DNA of 64,000 nt from positions 124,001 to 188,000 of the forward strand of contig NZ_JBITMQ010000002.1 in the NCBI RefSeq assembly GCF_044466355.1, in the 5' to 3' direction. The position numbers and the translations under genes were made by a program. The notes under the pieces were generated by a model. That model saw nothing but the letters and a program-made list of their open reading frames with translations. It had not been told where the DNA came from and did no database searches. Positions 8,201-17,900 of the stretch are shown here, one piece after another (position 1 is the stretch's first letter; each line of letters opens with the position of its first letter). The DNA comes from Actinophytocola sp044466355 (GTDB lineage: Bacteria > Actinomycetota > Actinomycetes > Mycobacteriales > Pseudonocardiaceae).

Positions 8201-10701
8201 TCTCCCGCGACGCCGACGGGTGTGGGGTTGCCGCGTTCGTCGAGCACGTAGAGCCGCAGGTTGGCGATGGGTGCGCCGATGGGGACGCTGGTGACGTCGC
8301 GGAGCGCGGCCGGGTCGCAGTGCCAGGCGCTGACGTCGATCGCGGCTTCGGTGGGCCCGTACAGGTTGTGCAGTTCGCAGTGCGGGAACCGAGTGGTGAA
8401 CTCGACGGCCGCGGTGTGCGGGAGTTCCTCGCCCGAGCAGATGACGCGGCGCAGTGCGGTGGCGGCTTCGATGCCGTCCTCGCCGAGGAACACGGTGAGC
8501 ATGGACGGCACGAAGTGGGCGGTGGTGACGGCTTCGTCGACGAGCAGGTCACGCAGGTAGGCGGCGTCCTTGTGGCCGCCGGGTTTGGCGAGCACGAGCC
8601 GGGCGCCGGTCTGCAGTGGCCAGAAGAACTCCCACACGGACACGTCGAAGCTCGCGGGGGTCTTCTGCAGCACGGCGTCGGCGGCGGTGAGGCCGTAGCG
8701 TTTCTGCATCCAGTCGAGGCGGTTGACGATGCCGCGGTGGGTGTTGGGCACGCCCTTGGGCCGTCCGGTGGACCCGGAGGTGTAGATGACGTAGGCGAGG
8801 TGGTCGGCGGTGGTGGGCGGCGGGTTGTGGATGGGCCGGCCCGCCCATTCCTGTTCGTGGTCGAGGATGAGGACGGTGGCGTCGGTGGTGGGCAGGTCGT
8901 CGCGCAGGTGGCTCTGGACGAGCACGACGGGTGCGGCGGCGTCGGCGACCATGAACGCGAGCCGGTCGGCGGGGTATTCGGGGTCGAGCGGCAGGTAGGC
9001 GGCGCCGGCTTTGAGGACGCCGAGGAGTCCGGCGACGAGTTCGAGTGACCGTTCGGCGCAGACGCCGACGAGAGTGTCGGGGCCGACGCCGACGGCGCGC
9101 AGGCGGTGTGCGATGCGGTTGGCCATCGCGTTGAGCTGCGCGTAGTTGAGGCTCTGGCCGTCGAAGGTGACGGCGGTGGCTTCGGGGGTGGCGGCGACCT
9201 GTTCCTCGATGATGCCGTGCAGCGTGGCGGCGCTGGGGAAGGCGGCGGCGGTGTCGTTCCAGGTGGTGGTGACGAGCGCGGTCTCGGCGGCGTCCATGAT
9301 GTCCAGTTCGGACACCCTGGTCTCGGGGGCGGCGACGATCGAGCGGACGAGGGCGCCGAACCGGTCGGCCATGCGTTCCACTGTGGACCGGTCGAAGAGG
9401 TCGGTGTTGTAGACGAGCTTGCCCCACAGGCCGTCGGGGATCTCGACGAGGTGCAGTTCGAAGTCGAAGCGGGTGGCGCGCAGTTCCATCGGGGTCCACC
9501 GGAACTCGGTGTCCGATTCGGACGCGGCGGTGGAGAAGCGGCCCATCTCGTAGTTCTGGAGCACGAACATGGCCTGGAACACCGGGGAGCGGGACACGTC
9601 GCGGGGCAGGCCGAGTTCCTGCACGACCTTGGCGAACGGCACGTCGGCGTGTTCGAACGCGTCGAGGACGCTGCGCTGGGTGGCGGTGAGGAAGTCGGTG
9701 AAGGCGGGATCGGCGGACAGGTCGGCGCGCAGCGGCAGCATGTTGATGAACATGCCGACGACGTCTTCCAGCTCCGGCGCGGACCGGCCCGCGTTCGAGG
9801 CGCCGACGGCGAAGTCGTGCTGGCGTGCGTGCCGGGAAAGGAAGACCTGGTAGGCGGCGAGCAGCGTCATGAACAGGGTGCCGCCGCCCCGGCGGGACAG
9901 GTCGGCGAGCGCGTCGGTGGTGTCGCGGTCGACGGTGAGTTCGACGTAGTCGCCGTGGTAGGTCTGGGTGGCGGGGCGGGGCCGGTCGGCGGGCAGTTCG
10001 AGTGGTTCGATGCCGGCGAGCCGGTCCTTCCAGTAGGCGACGTGCCCGGCGGTTTCGGGTCCGGTGAGGCGTTGCGCCTCCCAGACGGCGAAGTCGCCGT
10101 ACTGGATGGGCATGGTGGGCGGGGTGCCGCCGCGGTAGAGGGTGATGACGTCGCGGAGCATGACGTCGACGGACCAGCCGTCGCCGACGATGTGGTGCTT
10201 GGACAGCAGCAGCACGTGGTCGTGCTCGCCGAGTTCGACGAGCAGCGCGCGCAGCAGCGGTCCGTTGGCGAGGTCGAACGGTTCGACGGCGGCGGCGTCG
10301 ACGAGCCGCTGCGCGTCCGCCTCGCTGGCGGCGGTCTCGATGCGCAGCGGCACGTCGACGTGGTCGTCGAGCACGACCGTGGGCCTGCCGTCGGCGTCGG
10401 CGGGGAACCGGGTGCGCAGCGACTCGTGCCGCGCGACCAGTCCCGCCAGGGCCGCCCGCAACGCGGTGACGTCCAGCGGGCCGCGGATCCGCAGCGGCAC
10501 CGCGATGTGGTACGCGGCCTCGCCGGGCGCGATCTGGTCCATGAACCAGACGCGTTCCTGGGCGTAGGACAGCGGCACGTCCGCGCCGTCGGGGCGGGGC
10601 TGGATGCGCCGGGTGGTGTCCGCGTCGTGTTTGCGGAGCCGCTTGGCGAGCAGGGCTGCTCTGGCCGCGCTGCGGTCGGCGGCCTCGGGCAGGGCTGTCA
10701 T
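5260..10701 (-). CDS. NRPS terminal module C-A(Ser)-PCP-TE fused to an MFS exporter
   Basis: A 1813-aa last protein of the assembly line. Condensation domain: residues 40-470, HHIVGDG at 169-175. Adenylation domain: about 480-980, with YTSGSTGRPKG; the binding-pocket residues read D-V-W-H-I-S-L-I-D-K, the known serine signature. PCP: LGGHS with Ser1029. Thioesterase: about 1092-1330, with LYGHCGVG where Cys1165 replaces the usual nucleophilic Ser, plus Asp1280 and His1310. After a linker, residues 1371-1800 form a 12-helix MFS_3-type transporter (LPVAGAITDRVDRRRVMM loop). The ATG at 10701 is 4 nt after the preceding stop, with AAGGAG inside that gene's end. It probably releases the Ser-terminated chain and exports it; coupling of release to export is an inference. 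Confidence 0.94.
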   Translation of the reverse strand: MTALPEAADRSAARAALLAKRLRKHDADTTRRIQPRPDGADVPLSYAQERVWFMDQIAPGEAAYHIAVPLRIRGPLDVTALRAALAGLVARHESLRTRFPADADGRPTVVLDDHVDVPLRIETAASEADAQRLVDAAAVEPFDLANGPLLRALLVELGEHDHVLLLSKHHIVGDGWSVDVMLRDVITLYRGGTPPTMPIQYGDFAVWEAQRLTGPETAGHVAYWKDRLAGIEPLELPADRPRPATQTYHGDYVELTVDRDTTDALADLSRRGGGTLFMTLLAAYQVFLSRHARQHDFAVGASNAGRSAPELEDVVGMFINMLPLRADLSADPAFTDFLTATQRSVLDAFEHADVPFAKVVQELGLPRDVSRSPVFQAMFVLQNYEMGRFSTAASESDTEFRWTPMELRATRFDFELHLVEIPDGLWGKLVYNTDLFDRSTVERMADRFGALVRSIVAAPETRVSELDIMDAAETALVTTTWNDTAAAFPSAATLHGIIEEQVAATPEATAVTFDGQSLNYAQLNAMANRIAHRLRAVGVGPDTLVGVCAERSLELVAGLLGVLKAGAAYLPLDPEYPADRLAFMVADAAAPVVLVQSHLRDDLPTTDATVLILDHEQEWAGRPIHNPPPTTADHLAYVIYTSGSTGRPKGVPNTHRGIVNRLDWMQKRYGLTAADAVLQKTPASFDVSVWEFFWPLQTGARLVLAKPGGHKDAAYLRDLLVDEAVTTAHFVPSMLTVFLGEDGIEAATALRRVICSGEELPHTAAVEFTTRFPHCELHNLYGPTEAAIDVSAWHCDPAALRDVTSVPIGAPIANLRLYVLDERGNPTPVGVAGELHIGGVGLARGYHRRPALTAERFVPDPYADGQRLYRTGDLARWLPDGTIDFLGRIDHQVKLRGLRIELGEIEAALRDQDGVTEAAVIVREDNPGDKRLVAYTVGTGSDLKAALKETLPEYMVPAAFVELDALPLTPNGKLDRKALPAPVVTRDASAELVEPRNDTERLLAVIWKDILGVDTLGIDDDFFDLGGHSMLATQVVARVRKESTGTRAVGVMDLFTHRTIRDLAAFMAGEVTDDGPRKLLYELTKPGRGKKKLSYVCVPYGGGSAIVYQPLADALPDDYALWSVAIPGHDVGLDENALPFDDLTTRLADEILERVDGPLALYGHCGVGSAITAEVARKLEAAGRAIEVVYIGAMFPFARPKGVFAAVRNRLERLKSNRHYGAWLKSMGVDTDELDPEQADRIISNMRADSRASEDYFTGLLDRNAAKLTAPIVSVVGSEDPVTDYHTERYAEWRFLSDTLGLVVLDRAGHFFLKYRADELAEIITTVHPAIERGETEPLERAARGEDAPWDLRATQTTHAGTPEPAVKATMSRFVAVTVGQLVSTTGSMLTAFALPIWLYTRTGSVTDLGVLWALALLFGVFTLPVAGAITDRVDRRRVMMLASCVSGSIQLGLAALLFTDSLALWHIYVLVSLSQVAGSFQRIAFQSAVPQLVPKRYLGHAMGIVQLSTGTAQLLMPVLAAGLYATIDLEGILLIDVASYVFAIVALALIRFPDLLGWRPREPLMVAILNGLRYSWNHRGFRTMLAYFALGNVFLAPALVLVTPLVLAFATTTEVAQVAFAEAAGAITGGIAMSVWGGPKKRRMLGVLVFNLGTAIGCLVIGLNASMVVVFCGMFFMAASMATAQGIYATLVQVKVPQRYHGRVFALNQTITWSTLPIGFALLAPGATALFEPLMAADGALAGTVGALIGTGEGRGIGLAYIVFGLALVVVTAGGFALRLLRRFDTEIEDSLPDDLIGAQERETRTKAAVAA

Positions 10702-10705
10702 GGTG

Positions 10706-13700
10706 TTACTCGTTCTCCTTGGCCAGCAGAGCGGCGACCTCGTCGTCGGACATCTCGGCGAGTTCGGCGTCGAGGATGCGTTCGATCTCGGCGGCCAGGT
10801 CGGCGACCACCGGGAAGCTGAACAGCGCCCGCATGGGCACGTCGACGTCGATGCGGCCGCGGATCTGTGCCATGGCGCGCATGCCGCGCAGCGAGTTGCC
10901 GCCGAGTTCGAGGAAGTTGTCGTGGGCGCCGACCTTCTCGACGCCGAGGATCTCCGTGAACACCTCCGCGACGAGCAGTTCGGCGTCGGTGCGGGGCGCG
11001 AGGTAGGCGGGGCCTTCCTGCGCGGTGGGTTCGGGGAGCGCGTCGCGGTCGAGTTTCCCGTTGGGGGTCAGCGGGAGCGCGTCGAGTGTCACGAACGCGG
11101 CCGGGACCATGTGCTCGGGCAGGGTGGCCGCCAGTTCGGTGGCGAGCACGTCGAGGTCGGGGCTGCCGACGAGGTACCCGACGAGTGTCTCGTCCCGCAG
11201 GAGGACGACGGCTTCGCGGACGTCGGGGTTGGCGAGCATGGCCGAGGAGATCTCCTCCAGCTCGACGCGCATGCCGCGGACCTTGACCTGGTGGTCGGTG
11301 CGGCCGAGGTAGTCGAGGGTGCCGTCGCGCCAGCGGGCGAGGTCGCCGGTGCGGTACATCCGCTCCCCCGCCGTGTACGGGTCGGGCAGGAACCGGTCGG
11401 CGGTGAGCGCGGGCCGGTTGAGGTAGCCGCGGGCGACCTGCGGGCCCGCGACGTACAGTTCGCCGACCACGCCGGGCGGCACGGGCCGCAGGCGGGCGTC
11501 GAGGACGTAGGCGCGCATGCCGGGGATGGGGGTGCCGATGCTGACCGGTCCCGTGGGCAGCTCCTCTCCCGGTGCGATGCGGGCGGCGACGCAGCCGACG
11601 GTGGCCTCGGTGGGCCCGTACTCGTTGACGACGGTCGCGCCGGGGTTGGCGGCCCGCCAGTCGGCGAGTTGTTCGGCGGTGAACCCTTCGCCGCCGAGCA
11701 CGAGGTCGCCGGTGGGTGACAGCGCGGTGTCGAGCAGCGGCAGCTGGCCCGGGGTGGCTTTGAGGAATGCCGGGGCGTCGCCCGCGCGGGCCGCGGGTTC
11801 GTCGAGGCCGGCGACGCGGACGGTGCCGCCCGCGGTGAGGGGGCCGAGCAGCGCGGTGACGGTGAGGTCGAACGACACCGGCGAGTGCATGAGCACGGTC
11901 CCGGACAGGCTCGGGTACGCGGCCCGCGCGTAGGCCAGGTACGCGGTGAGGTTGCGGTGTTCGACGACGACGCCCTTGGGGCGGCCGGTGGAGCCGGAGG
12001 TGTAGATGACGTAGGCCGGGTGCTCGGCGCGCAGGGGCGCGAGCCGGTCGGCGTCGGTCAAATCCGTGTCCACTGTGGACGTTTCGGGTAGCGGGAGGGC
12101 CAGTTCGAGTGCCGGTGCGGCGTCGTCGAGCATGAACGCGATCCGCTCGGCCGGGTAGGCGGTGTCGACGGGCAGGTAGCCGGCGCCGGACTTGAGTACC
12201 GCGAGGATCGCGACGACGAGGTCGGCGCCGCGCGGCAGCTTCAGTGCCACGAGCGCGCCGGGTCCGGCGCCTTGAGCGACGAGGGTGCGGGCGAGCCGGT
12301 TGGCGGCGGCGTTGAGTTCGGCGTAGGTGAGGCTGCGGTCGGCGGCGACCAGCGCGGTGCGGTCGGGGTGGGCGGCGGTCTGCTGTTCGATCAGTTCCGG
12401 CACGCTCGCGGCCGGCACGTCCAGCTGGGGGCCGGTGGCCCAGGTGCCGGTGACCAGTTCCGGCTCGTTCTCGGCGAGCAGTGGCAGGTCGGCGACGTGG
12501 GTGTCCGGTGCGCCGAGGGCGGCGTCGAGGAGCCGCAGGTAGCGGTCCACGGTGGACTGTGCGGTGGCGCGGTCGAACAGGGCGGTGCGGTAGAGCAGCC
12601 TGCTGCGGCCGTCGGTGACGTCGAACGCGAGGTCGTCCTTGGTGGTGCCGAGGGTGACCTCGTCGATCCCGGAGTCGGGGATGTAGTTGAACGCGACCTG
12701 GAACACCGGCTGCACGGCGGGGTCGCGCTGCGGGGCGACCTGTTCGACGATCTTCTGGAACGGGGTGTGCCAGTGCTCCATGGCGTCGAGCAGGGCGTCG
12801 CGCACGCGCGTGAGGAGTTCGGTGAAGGTGGGGTCGCCGCTGACGTCGACGCGCAGGGCGACGGGGTTGACGAACATGCCGATGAGTGGGGCGAGTTCGG
12901 GGAGGTCGCGGCCGCTGGTGGACAGGCCGAGCACGATGTCGTCCGAGCCGGAGAGGCGGGCGAGGAGCGCGGCGTAGGCGGACAGCAGCACCATCTGCGG
13001 GGTGGCCGAGGCGTGGCGGCCCAGTTCGGCGACGCGGGCGGGCAGCCCGGTGGGCATGTCGAACCAGATCTCGTCACCGGCGAAGGTGGGCTGGGACGGG
13101 CGGGGCCGGTCGGTGGGGAGCGCGATCACGGGGGGTGCGCCGACCAGCCGCTCGCGCCAGAACGCGAGCTGCTGGTCGAGGTCGCTGAGGTGGCCGCGTT
13201 GCCAGGCCGAGTAGTCGGCGTACTGGATGGCCAGTTCGGGCAGGCGGGGTTCGCGGGCGTCGACGGCGGCCTGGCACAGCTCGGTGATTTCCTTATGCAG
13301 CACGAGGATCGAGTGGCTGTCGAACACGGCGTGGTGGGCGACGAACAGGAGGGCGACGCGGTCACCGGGCATGCGGGCGATCTTGGCCCGCCACAGCGGT
13401 GGCTGGTCGAGCGGGATCGGGGTGCGTGCCTGTTCCTGGGCGACGGCGAGCACGTGTGCGCTCGGCTCGTCGGCGCCGGTGAGGTCGACGGTCTCGAGGG
13501 TGAACGGCTCGGGTGCGTGGACGACCTGGACGAGTTGTTCGCCGTTGGCGCGCAGGTGGGTGCGCAGCGCTTCGTGCCGCGCGACGACCTGCGCCAGCGC
13601 GTCGGTGGCCTGTTCGACGGTGGTGCCGGCGGGCAGGCCTTCGGGCAGGGACACGTTGTAGACCGGCGAGTCGGGGTCGAGCTGGTTGGCGAGCCAGACC

Positions 13701-13744
13701 CGTTCCTGCGCGTAGGAGGCCGGGAAGGTCCATTCCTGCGTCAC
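10706..13744 (-). CDS. NRPS elongation module C-A(Asn)-PCP
   Basis: A 1012-aa single module. Condensation domain about residues 1-430 with HHAVFDS at 137-143; adenylation domain about 440-920 with YTSGSTGRPKGV and YRTGDL; PCP with FLELGGNSL near the C-terminus. Pocket residues read D-L-T-K-L-G-E-V-G-K, the established asparagine code. The GTG start (13744) overlaps the MbtH stop in a GTGA arrangement. Directly upstream are MbtH, which commonly assists adenylation domains, and a TauD/SyrP-type oxygenase, so the Asn residue is the likely substrate for beta-hydroxylation. It should pass its peptidyl thioester to the Ser/TE module that follows. Confidence 0.93.
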   Translation of the reverse strand: MTQEWTFPASYAQERVWLANQLDPDSPVYNVSLPEGLPAGTTVEQATDALAQVVARHEALRTHLRANGEQLVQVVHAPEPFTLETVDLTGADEPSAHVLAVAQEQARTPIPLDQPPLWRAKIARMPGDRVALLFVAHHAVFDSHSILVLHKEITELCQAAVDAREPRLPELAIQYADYSAWQRGHLSDLDQQLAFWRERLVGAPPVIALPTDRPRPSQPTFAGDEIWFDMPTGLPARVAELGRHASATPQMVLLSAYAALLARLSGSDDIVLGLSTSGRDLPELAPLIGMFVNPVALRVDVSGDPTFTELLTRVRDALLDAMEHWHTPFQKIVEQVAPQRDPAVQPVFQVAFNYIPDSGIDEVTLGTTKDDLAFDVTDGRSRLLYRTALFDRATAQSTVDRYLRLLDAALGAPDTHVADLPLLAENEPELVTGTWATGPQLDVPAASVPELIEQQTAAHPDRTALVAADRSLTYAELNAAANRLARTLVAQGAGPGALVALKLPRGADLVVAILAVLKSGAGYLPVDTAYPAERIAFMLDDAAPALELALPLPETSTVDTDLTDADRLAPLRAEHPAYVIYTSGSTGRPKGVVVEHRNLTAYLAYARAAYPSLSGTVLMHSPVSFDLTVTALLGPLTAGGTVRVAGLDEPAARAGDAPAFLKATPGQLPLLDTALSPTGDLVLGGEGFTAEQLADWRAANPGATVVNEYGPTEATVGCVAARIAPGEELPTGPVSIGTPIPGMRAYVLDARLRPVPPGVVGELYVAGPQVARGYLNRPALTADRFLPDPYTAGERMYRTGDLARWRDGTLDYLGRTDHQVKVRGMRVELEEISSAMLANPDVREAVVLLRDETLVGYLVGSPDLDVLATELAATLPEHMVPAAFVTLDALPLTPNGKLDRDALPEPTAQEGPAYLAPRTDAELLVAEVFTEILGVEKVGAHDNFLELGGNSLRGMRAMAQIRGRIDVDVPMRALFSFPVVADLAAEIERILDAELAEMSDDEVAALLAKENE
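12068..12080. repeat. GTCCACTGTGGAC palindrome, exact copy
   Basis: Inside the adenylation domain of the Asn module, encoding Ser-Thr-Val-Asp. One of four exact copies in the window; near-copies are listed in the findings. Confidence 0.8.
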
Positions 13745-13923
13745 GACGACACCTCGCGCAGTGACTTGGGGCGCATGTCGGTCCAGACGGTGTCGATGTG
13801 GGCGAGGCATTCGTCGCGGGTGCCGGTGAAGTCGGCGTGGTGCCAGCCGGCGGGCAGGTCGCGGTCGTGCGGCCAGATCGAGTACTGCTCCTCGTCGTTG
13901 CGCACCACGGAGAACTCGGTCAT
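13741..13923 (-). CDS. mbtH: MbtH-family NRPS chaperone
   Basis: A 60-aa protein that binds and activates NRPS adenylation domains. It contains the family landmarks NDEEQYSIWP, LPAGWH and VWTDMRPKSLRE. I prefer the ATG at 13923, which overlaps the oxygenase stop (TGATG); a GTG one codon earlier is possible. Its stop overlaps the start of the Asn module, which suggests translational coupling and stoichiometric production with that enzyme. Confidence 0.95.
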   Translation of the reverse strand: MTEFSVVRNDEEQYSIWPHDRDLPAGWHHADFTGTRDECLAHIDTVWTDMRPKSLREVSS

Positions 13924-14876
13924 CACTGCGCCTCCCCCGGCTTGTGGGCTTCCGCCATGGCGACGGCGATCTTGCGTGCGCCGGTGAACGGTTCGCGGGC
14001 GTGCGCGGCGGTCATGTTGTCGACGACGAGGACGTCGTCGCGGTGGTAGTCGAAGCGGGTGGCCGCGGCGCGGTAGGTGGCGCGCAGGTGGTCCATGACG
14101 TCGTTCGGGATGGGTTCGCCGTCACCGTAGTAGGTGTTGGTGGGCAGGTCGTCGGCGCCGAACATGGCGAGCAGGCCTTCTTGGAGGTCCTTGGGCAGGG
14201 TGGTGACGTGGAAGAACGTGGCGTGGTTGAACCAGCGGGGGATGTCGCTGCCGGGCCGGTAGTGGACGGCGTCGCGGACGGCGGTGGTGCGCAGGCCGTT
14301 CTTGCCGCGCCATTCGATGTCGATGCCGTTGTCGGCGCAGTACTCGGCGACCTCGTCGCGGCTTTCGGTGTTGAACACGTGTTGCCAGGTGGTGCCGAAG
14401 TCGGGGTGGAAGTTGCGGACGAGCCGCCAGCCGCGGTTCTCGAACTCGCCGCGGACGGCCGGGTCGAGTTCGCGGTAGACCTTGCGGATGTCGGCGAGCG
14501 GGGTGGCGCCGAGGGTCTCGGGCGGGGTGACGCAGTAGAAGAACAGCGTCAGGGGCCAGGCGGCCTGGTAGGAGTTCTCGTTGTGGAGGAAGATCTCCTC
14601 TTCCGGCGGGTAGTCGGTGGAGGTGTAGACCTTGCCCTTGATCGAGTGCCGGGGTGAGGACCGTTCGGTGTAGGTGAGCGGTTCGCCCGCGAGCGCGCGG
14701 ACGACCTCGTTGAAGCCGTCGACGCCGCCGATGTCGAACCCGCGCAGCAGCAGGCCGCCGTGTTCGACGAGGGCTGCCCGCAGTTCCTCGCGGCGCTGGG
14801 CGATCAGCTCCAGGACGCCGGTGTCGCCGTCACTCTCCACGACGTGCGCCAGGGTGGTGGCGGTCGGGGTACTCAT
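13923..14876 (-). CDS. TauD/SyrP-type Fe(II)/2-oxoglutarate dioxygenase
   Basis: A 317-aa non-haem iron oxygenase. The metal triad is visible as His98-x-Glu100 in FLHNENSYQ and His292 in AAHAREPF, with the 2-oxoglutarate-binding Arg301 in GARKI. The HxE form rather than HxD, and the surrounding HNENSYQAAWP, match NRPS-associated amino-acid beta-hydroxylases of the SyrP/AsnO group. The ATG at 14876 is preceded by AAGGAG. The gene is coupled to MbtH and the Asn-specific module, so beta-hydroxylation of Asn (free or PCP-bound) is the simplest role; this substrate is inferred. Confidence 0.88.
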   Translation of the reverse strand: MSTPTATTLAHVVESDGDTGVLELIAQRREELRAALVEHGGLLLRGFDIGGVDGFNEVVRALAGEPLTYTERSSPRHSIKGKVYTSTDYPPEEEIFLHNENSYQAAWPLTLFFYCVTPPETLGATPLADIRKVYRELDPAVRGEFENRGWRLVRNFHPDFGTTWQHVFNTESRDEVAEYCADNGIDIEWRGKNGLRTTAVRDAVHYRPGSDIPRWFNHATFFHVTTLPKDLQEGLLAMFGADDLPTNTYYGDGEPIPNDVMDHLRATYRAAATRFDYHRDDVLVVDNMTAAHAREPFTGARKIAVAMAEAHKPGEAQ

Positions 14877-14902
14877 TGTTCTCGTTCTCCTTGCGAAATG
14901 GG

Positions 14903-17900
14903 TCAGGCCCGGGGCAGCCGGGGGATGGTGGTCGCGGGTGCGGCGGGTTCGGGAGCGGCTTCGTCGGCCTTGATCTCCTCGATGCGGGCGGCGAGCCCTG
15001 CGACGGTGGGTAGTTCGAACAGGCTGCGCATGGGCAGTCGCACGCCGATGGCCTTGCGCAGGGCGGCGATGAGCTGGACGGCGACGAGGGAGTTGCCGCC
15101 GAGGCCGAAGAAGTCGTCGTCGACGCCGACGACGTCGACGCCGAGCGCGTCCCGCCACACCTGGGCGACGGCCTTCTCGAGTTCGGTGCGGGGCGGGGTG
15201 GACGCGTCGCCGTCGGTGGCCGGGGTGTCGGTGGCCTGGTCGAGGTCGGTGGCGATGGTGTCGGTGGTGACCTCGCGGGCGCGGGCCATGATGTCGGCGA
15301 CCGTGTGGGTGGTGATGACGACCTGGTTGCCGAGCCCTGCGGTGACGACGCCGCCGAGGCTGCGGTGGAACGCTTCGGCGCCGTCGGCGGGGGTGATGTC
15401 GTCGGTCGCCACGACGGGGGCGTCGGCGGCGGTGTCGGCGGTGAGGCCGCCGGTGACGGCGTCCTGGTCGACCTTGCGGAGCGTGAACTCGCTGATGGCG
15501 ACGAGTTCGCGGCCGTGTGTGTCGACGAGCCGGAGGTCGGCTGTGACGACGTCGTCGGTGTCGGCTTCGCGGTAGGTGAGGTGGCTGTAGAACTCGTTCG
15601 GCAGTGGTGCGCGGACGACGATCCGGCCGTAGGACAGCGGCAGGTAGGTGCCTTCGCCGCGGCCGCGGCCGAACGCGGTGGCCACGTCCAGCAGGGCGGG
15701 TTGGAGGCCCCAGCCTTGTTCGTCGCCGGGGGCGACGATGTGGGCGAGTTCTTCGCCGTCGCCGAGGTGGTGTTCGCGCAGCGCGTGCCAGCGTGGCCCG
15801 AAGGTGAGCATGCTGGTTCGGCCGCGGCCGAACGAGTTGTCGTCGTCGATGCGGCGGCAGCGGGCGATGGTGCCGTTGATGTCGAGGTCGGGGCCGGGTG
15901 CGTCGGCGGTCCAGCCCGCGGACCCGCGGACGTGGCTGCGGGTGACGCCGGCGGCGACGCTCTGGACCTCCACGTCGAGTCCGTCGTCGCCCGGGGTGGT
16001 GACGACCTGGTACTGGGCGAGCGTGCCGTCGGGGACGGCGAAGGGTTCGAGGAACGCGACGTCCCGCAGTTCGAGCGCGGCACCGGCGGGTCCGGGCAGG
16101 ATCGCGGCGGTCGCGGCTCGCGCGCATTCGAGGTGTCCGGTGCCGGGGACGACGGGGACGCCGCCGATGCGGTGTTCGTCGAGGACCCAGTGTGTGCCCG
16201 CGGACACGAGGCCGCGCGCGACGGTGTGTTCGGTGCCCTCGACGACGGTGGTGAGCACGGGGTGGTCGAGCGAGCGGCTGGTGCCGTCGTGGGTGAGCGC
16301 GCGGAACGCGGCGGGTGCCGCCGTTTCGACGGCCATGCCGACCTCGGCCCAGCCGCCCCAGTTCTGGCTCAGCACGGGCGCGCGGAACCCGGTGCTGGTG
16401 TGGGCGAACGCGTCGAGGAAGTTGTTGGCGGCGCAGTAGTCGACCTGTCCGAAACCACCGGCGACGGCGGTGATGGACGAGCAGAGGACGACGAAGTCGA
16501 GGTCGTCGTCGCCGAACACGTCGGCGAGCGCGAGGGTGCCCGCGAGTTTGGGGGCGAGGACCTTTTCGGCTTCGGCGCGTTGTTTGACCTCGGCCATGCC
16601 GCCGCCGGGGAGACCGGCGGCGTGGACGATGCCGTCGAGGCCGCCGAACTCGTCGTGTGCGGCGGCGCGGACGCGGCGGACGTCGGCGGGGTCGGTGACG
16701 TCGGCGGCGACCACGAGCACCCGCGCGCCGGCGGCTTCCATGCGGCGGATGGCGGCGATGCCGCGGCCGACGCGGTCGGTGGGTGCGCTGCCGTGCACGG
16801 CGAGGTAGGTGTCCCAATCGTCGCGGGGCGGCAGGCCGGTGCGGGCGGTGAGCACGAGTCTGGCCTTGGCGCGGACGGCGAAGTCCTCGGCGAGGGTGAT
16901 GCCGACGCCGCCGAGGCCGCCGGTGATGAGGTAGCGGCCGCCGTCGCGCACGGGGCTCTCCCCTGCCGGGAGCGACACCTGTTCGTAGCCGCCGACCCAG
17001 GTGCGGGCGCCGCGGAGCACGACTTCGGTGCGTTCGGCGTCGACCGGCCGGGCCAGTTCGGCGACGATGGCGCGGACGTCGGTGGTGGCCGCGTCGGCGT
17101 CGACGCGGCGGACGGTGAGGCCGGGGAGCTCGGTCGGCAGGACGCGGGCGAGTCCGGCGAGGGTGGCGTGTTCCGGGCGGGTGAGGTCGGTGCCGGTGAC
17201 GTCGGCGGTGCCCGAGGACACGAGGTCGAGGTGCACGCCGTCGGTGGCGCCGGCGCCGGCGAGCGCCTGGATGAGGGACAGGACGTGGAAGAACCCGCGG
17301 TCCTGCGCGGCCCAGGCGGCGTCGATGTCGGTGCCGGCGGGGTCGCCGTCGAGGGCGAGTGCGTGCACGATCCGTGTCGGGGTGCCGAGTGCGGCGGGGT
17401 CGGTGTCCGCGCCCAGCAGCCGGACCTCGGCTCCGGCGGCGGTGAGCGCGTCGGCGAGCGCGGTGCCGCGGGGGCCGTCGGCGACCACGACGGTCGGTCC
17501 GAACGGGACGGTCCGCGGGCCGGTGGCGACCTGCCGCCAGGCCGGCACGGCGAACCAGTCGGTGAGCGGTTGGGGGCCGCGCCGGGCCGGCTTGGCGGCG
17601 GTCGACGACTCCGGGTCGGGGGCGATCCAGTGCCGTTTGCGTTCGAACGGGTACACCGGCAGCGGGATCCGCTGGGCGTCCACGTCGGACTCGGCGCGGA
17701 CCGGCACACCGGCGACCCACAGGGTGCCGGCGGTGGCGGTCAGCATGGCGAGGTCGCCGCCGGGCTCACCGGGGGCGGGGAGGGTGGCGAGCGGCGCGAG
17801 CGCGCGCTGTTCGGGTCCCGCCTTGGCGACCTGCATGCGGGCCAGTCCGGTGAGCTGGCGGCCGGGGCCGCATTCGACGAGCGCCCAGCGGCCCGCGGCG

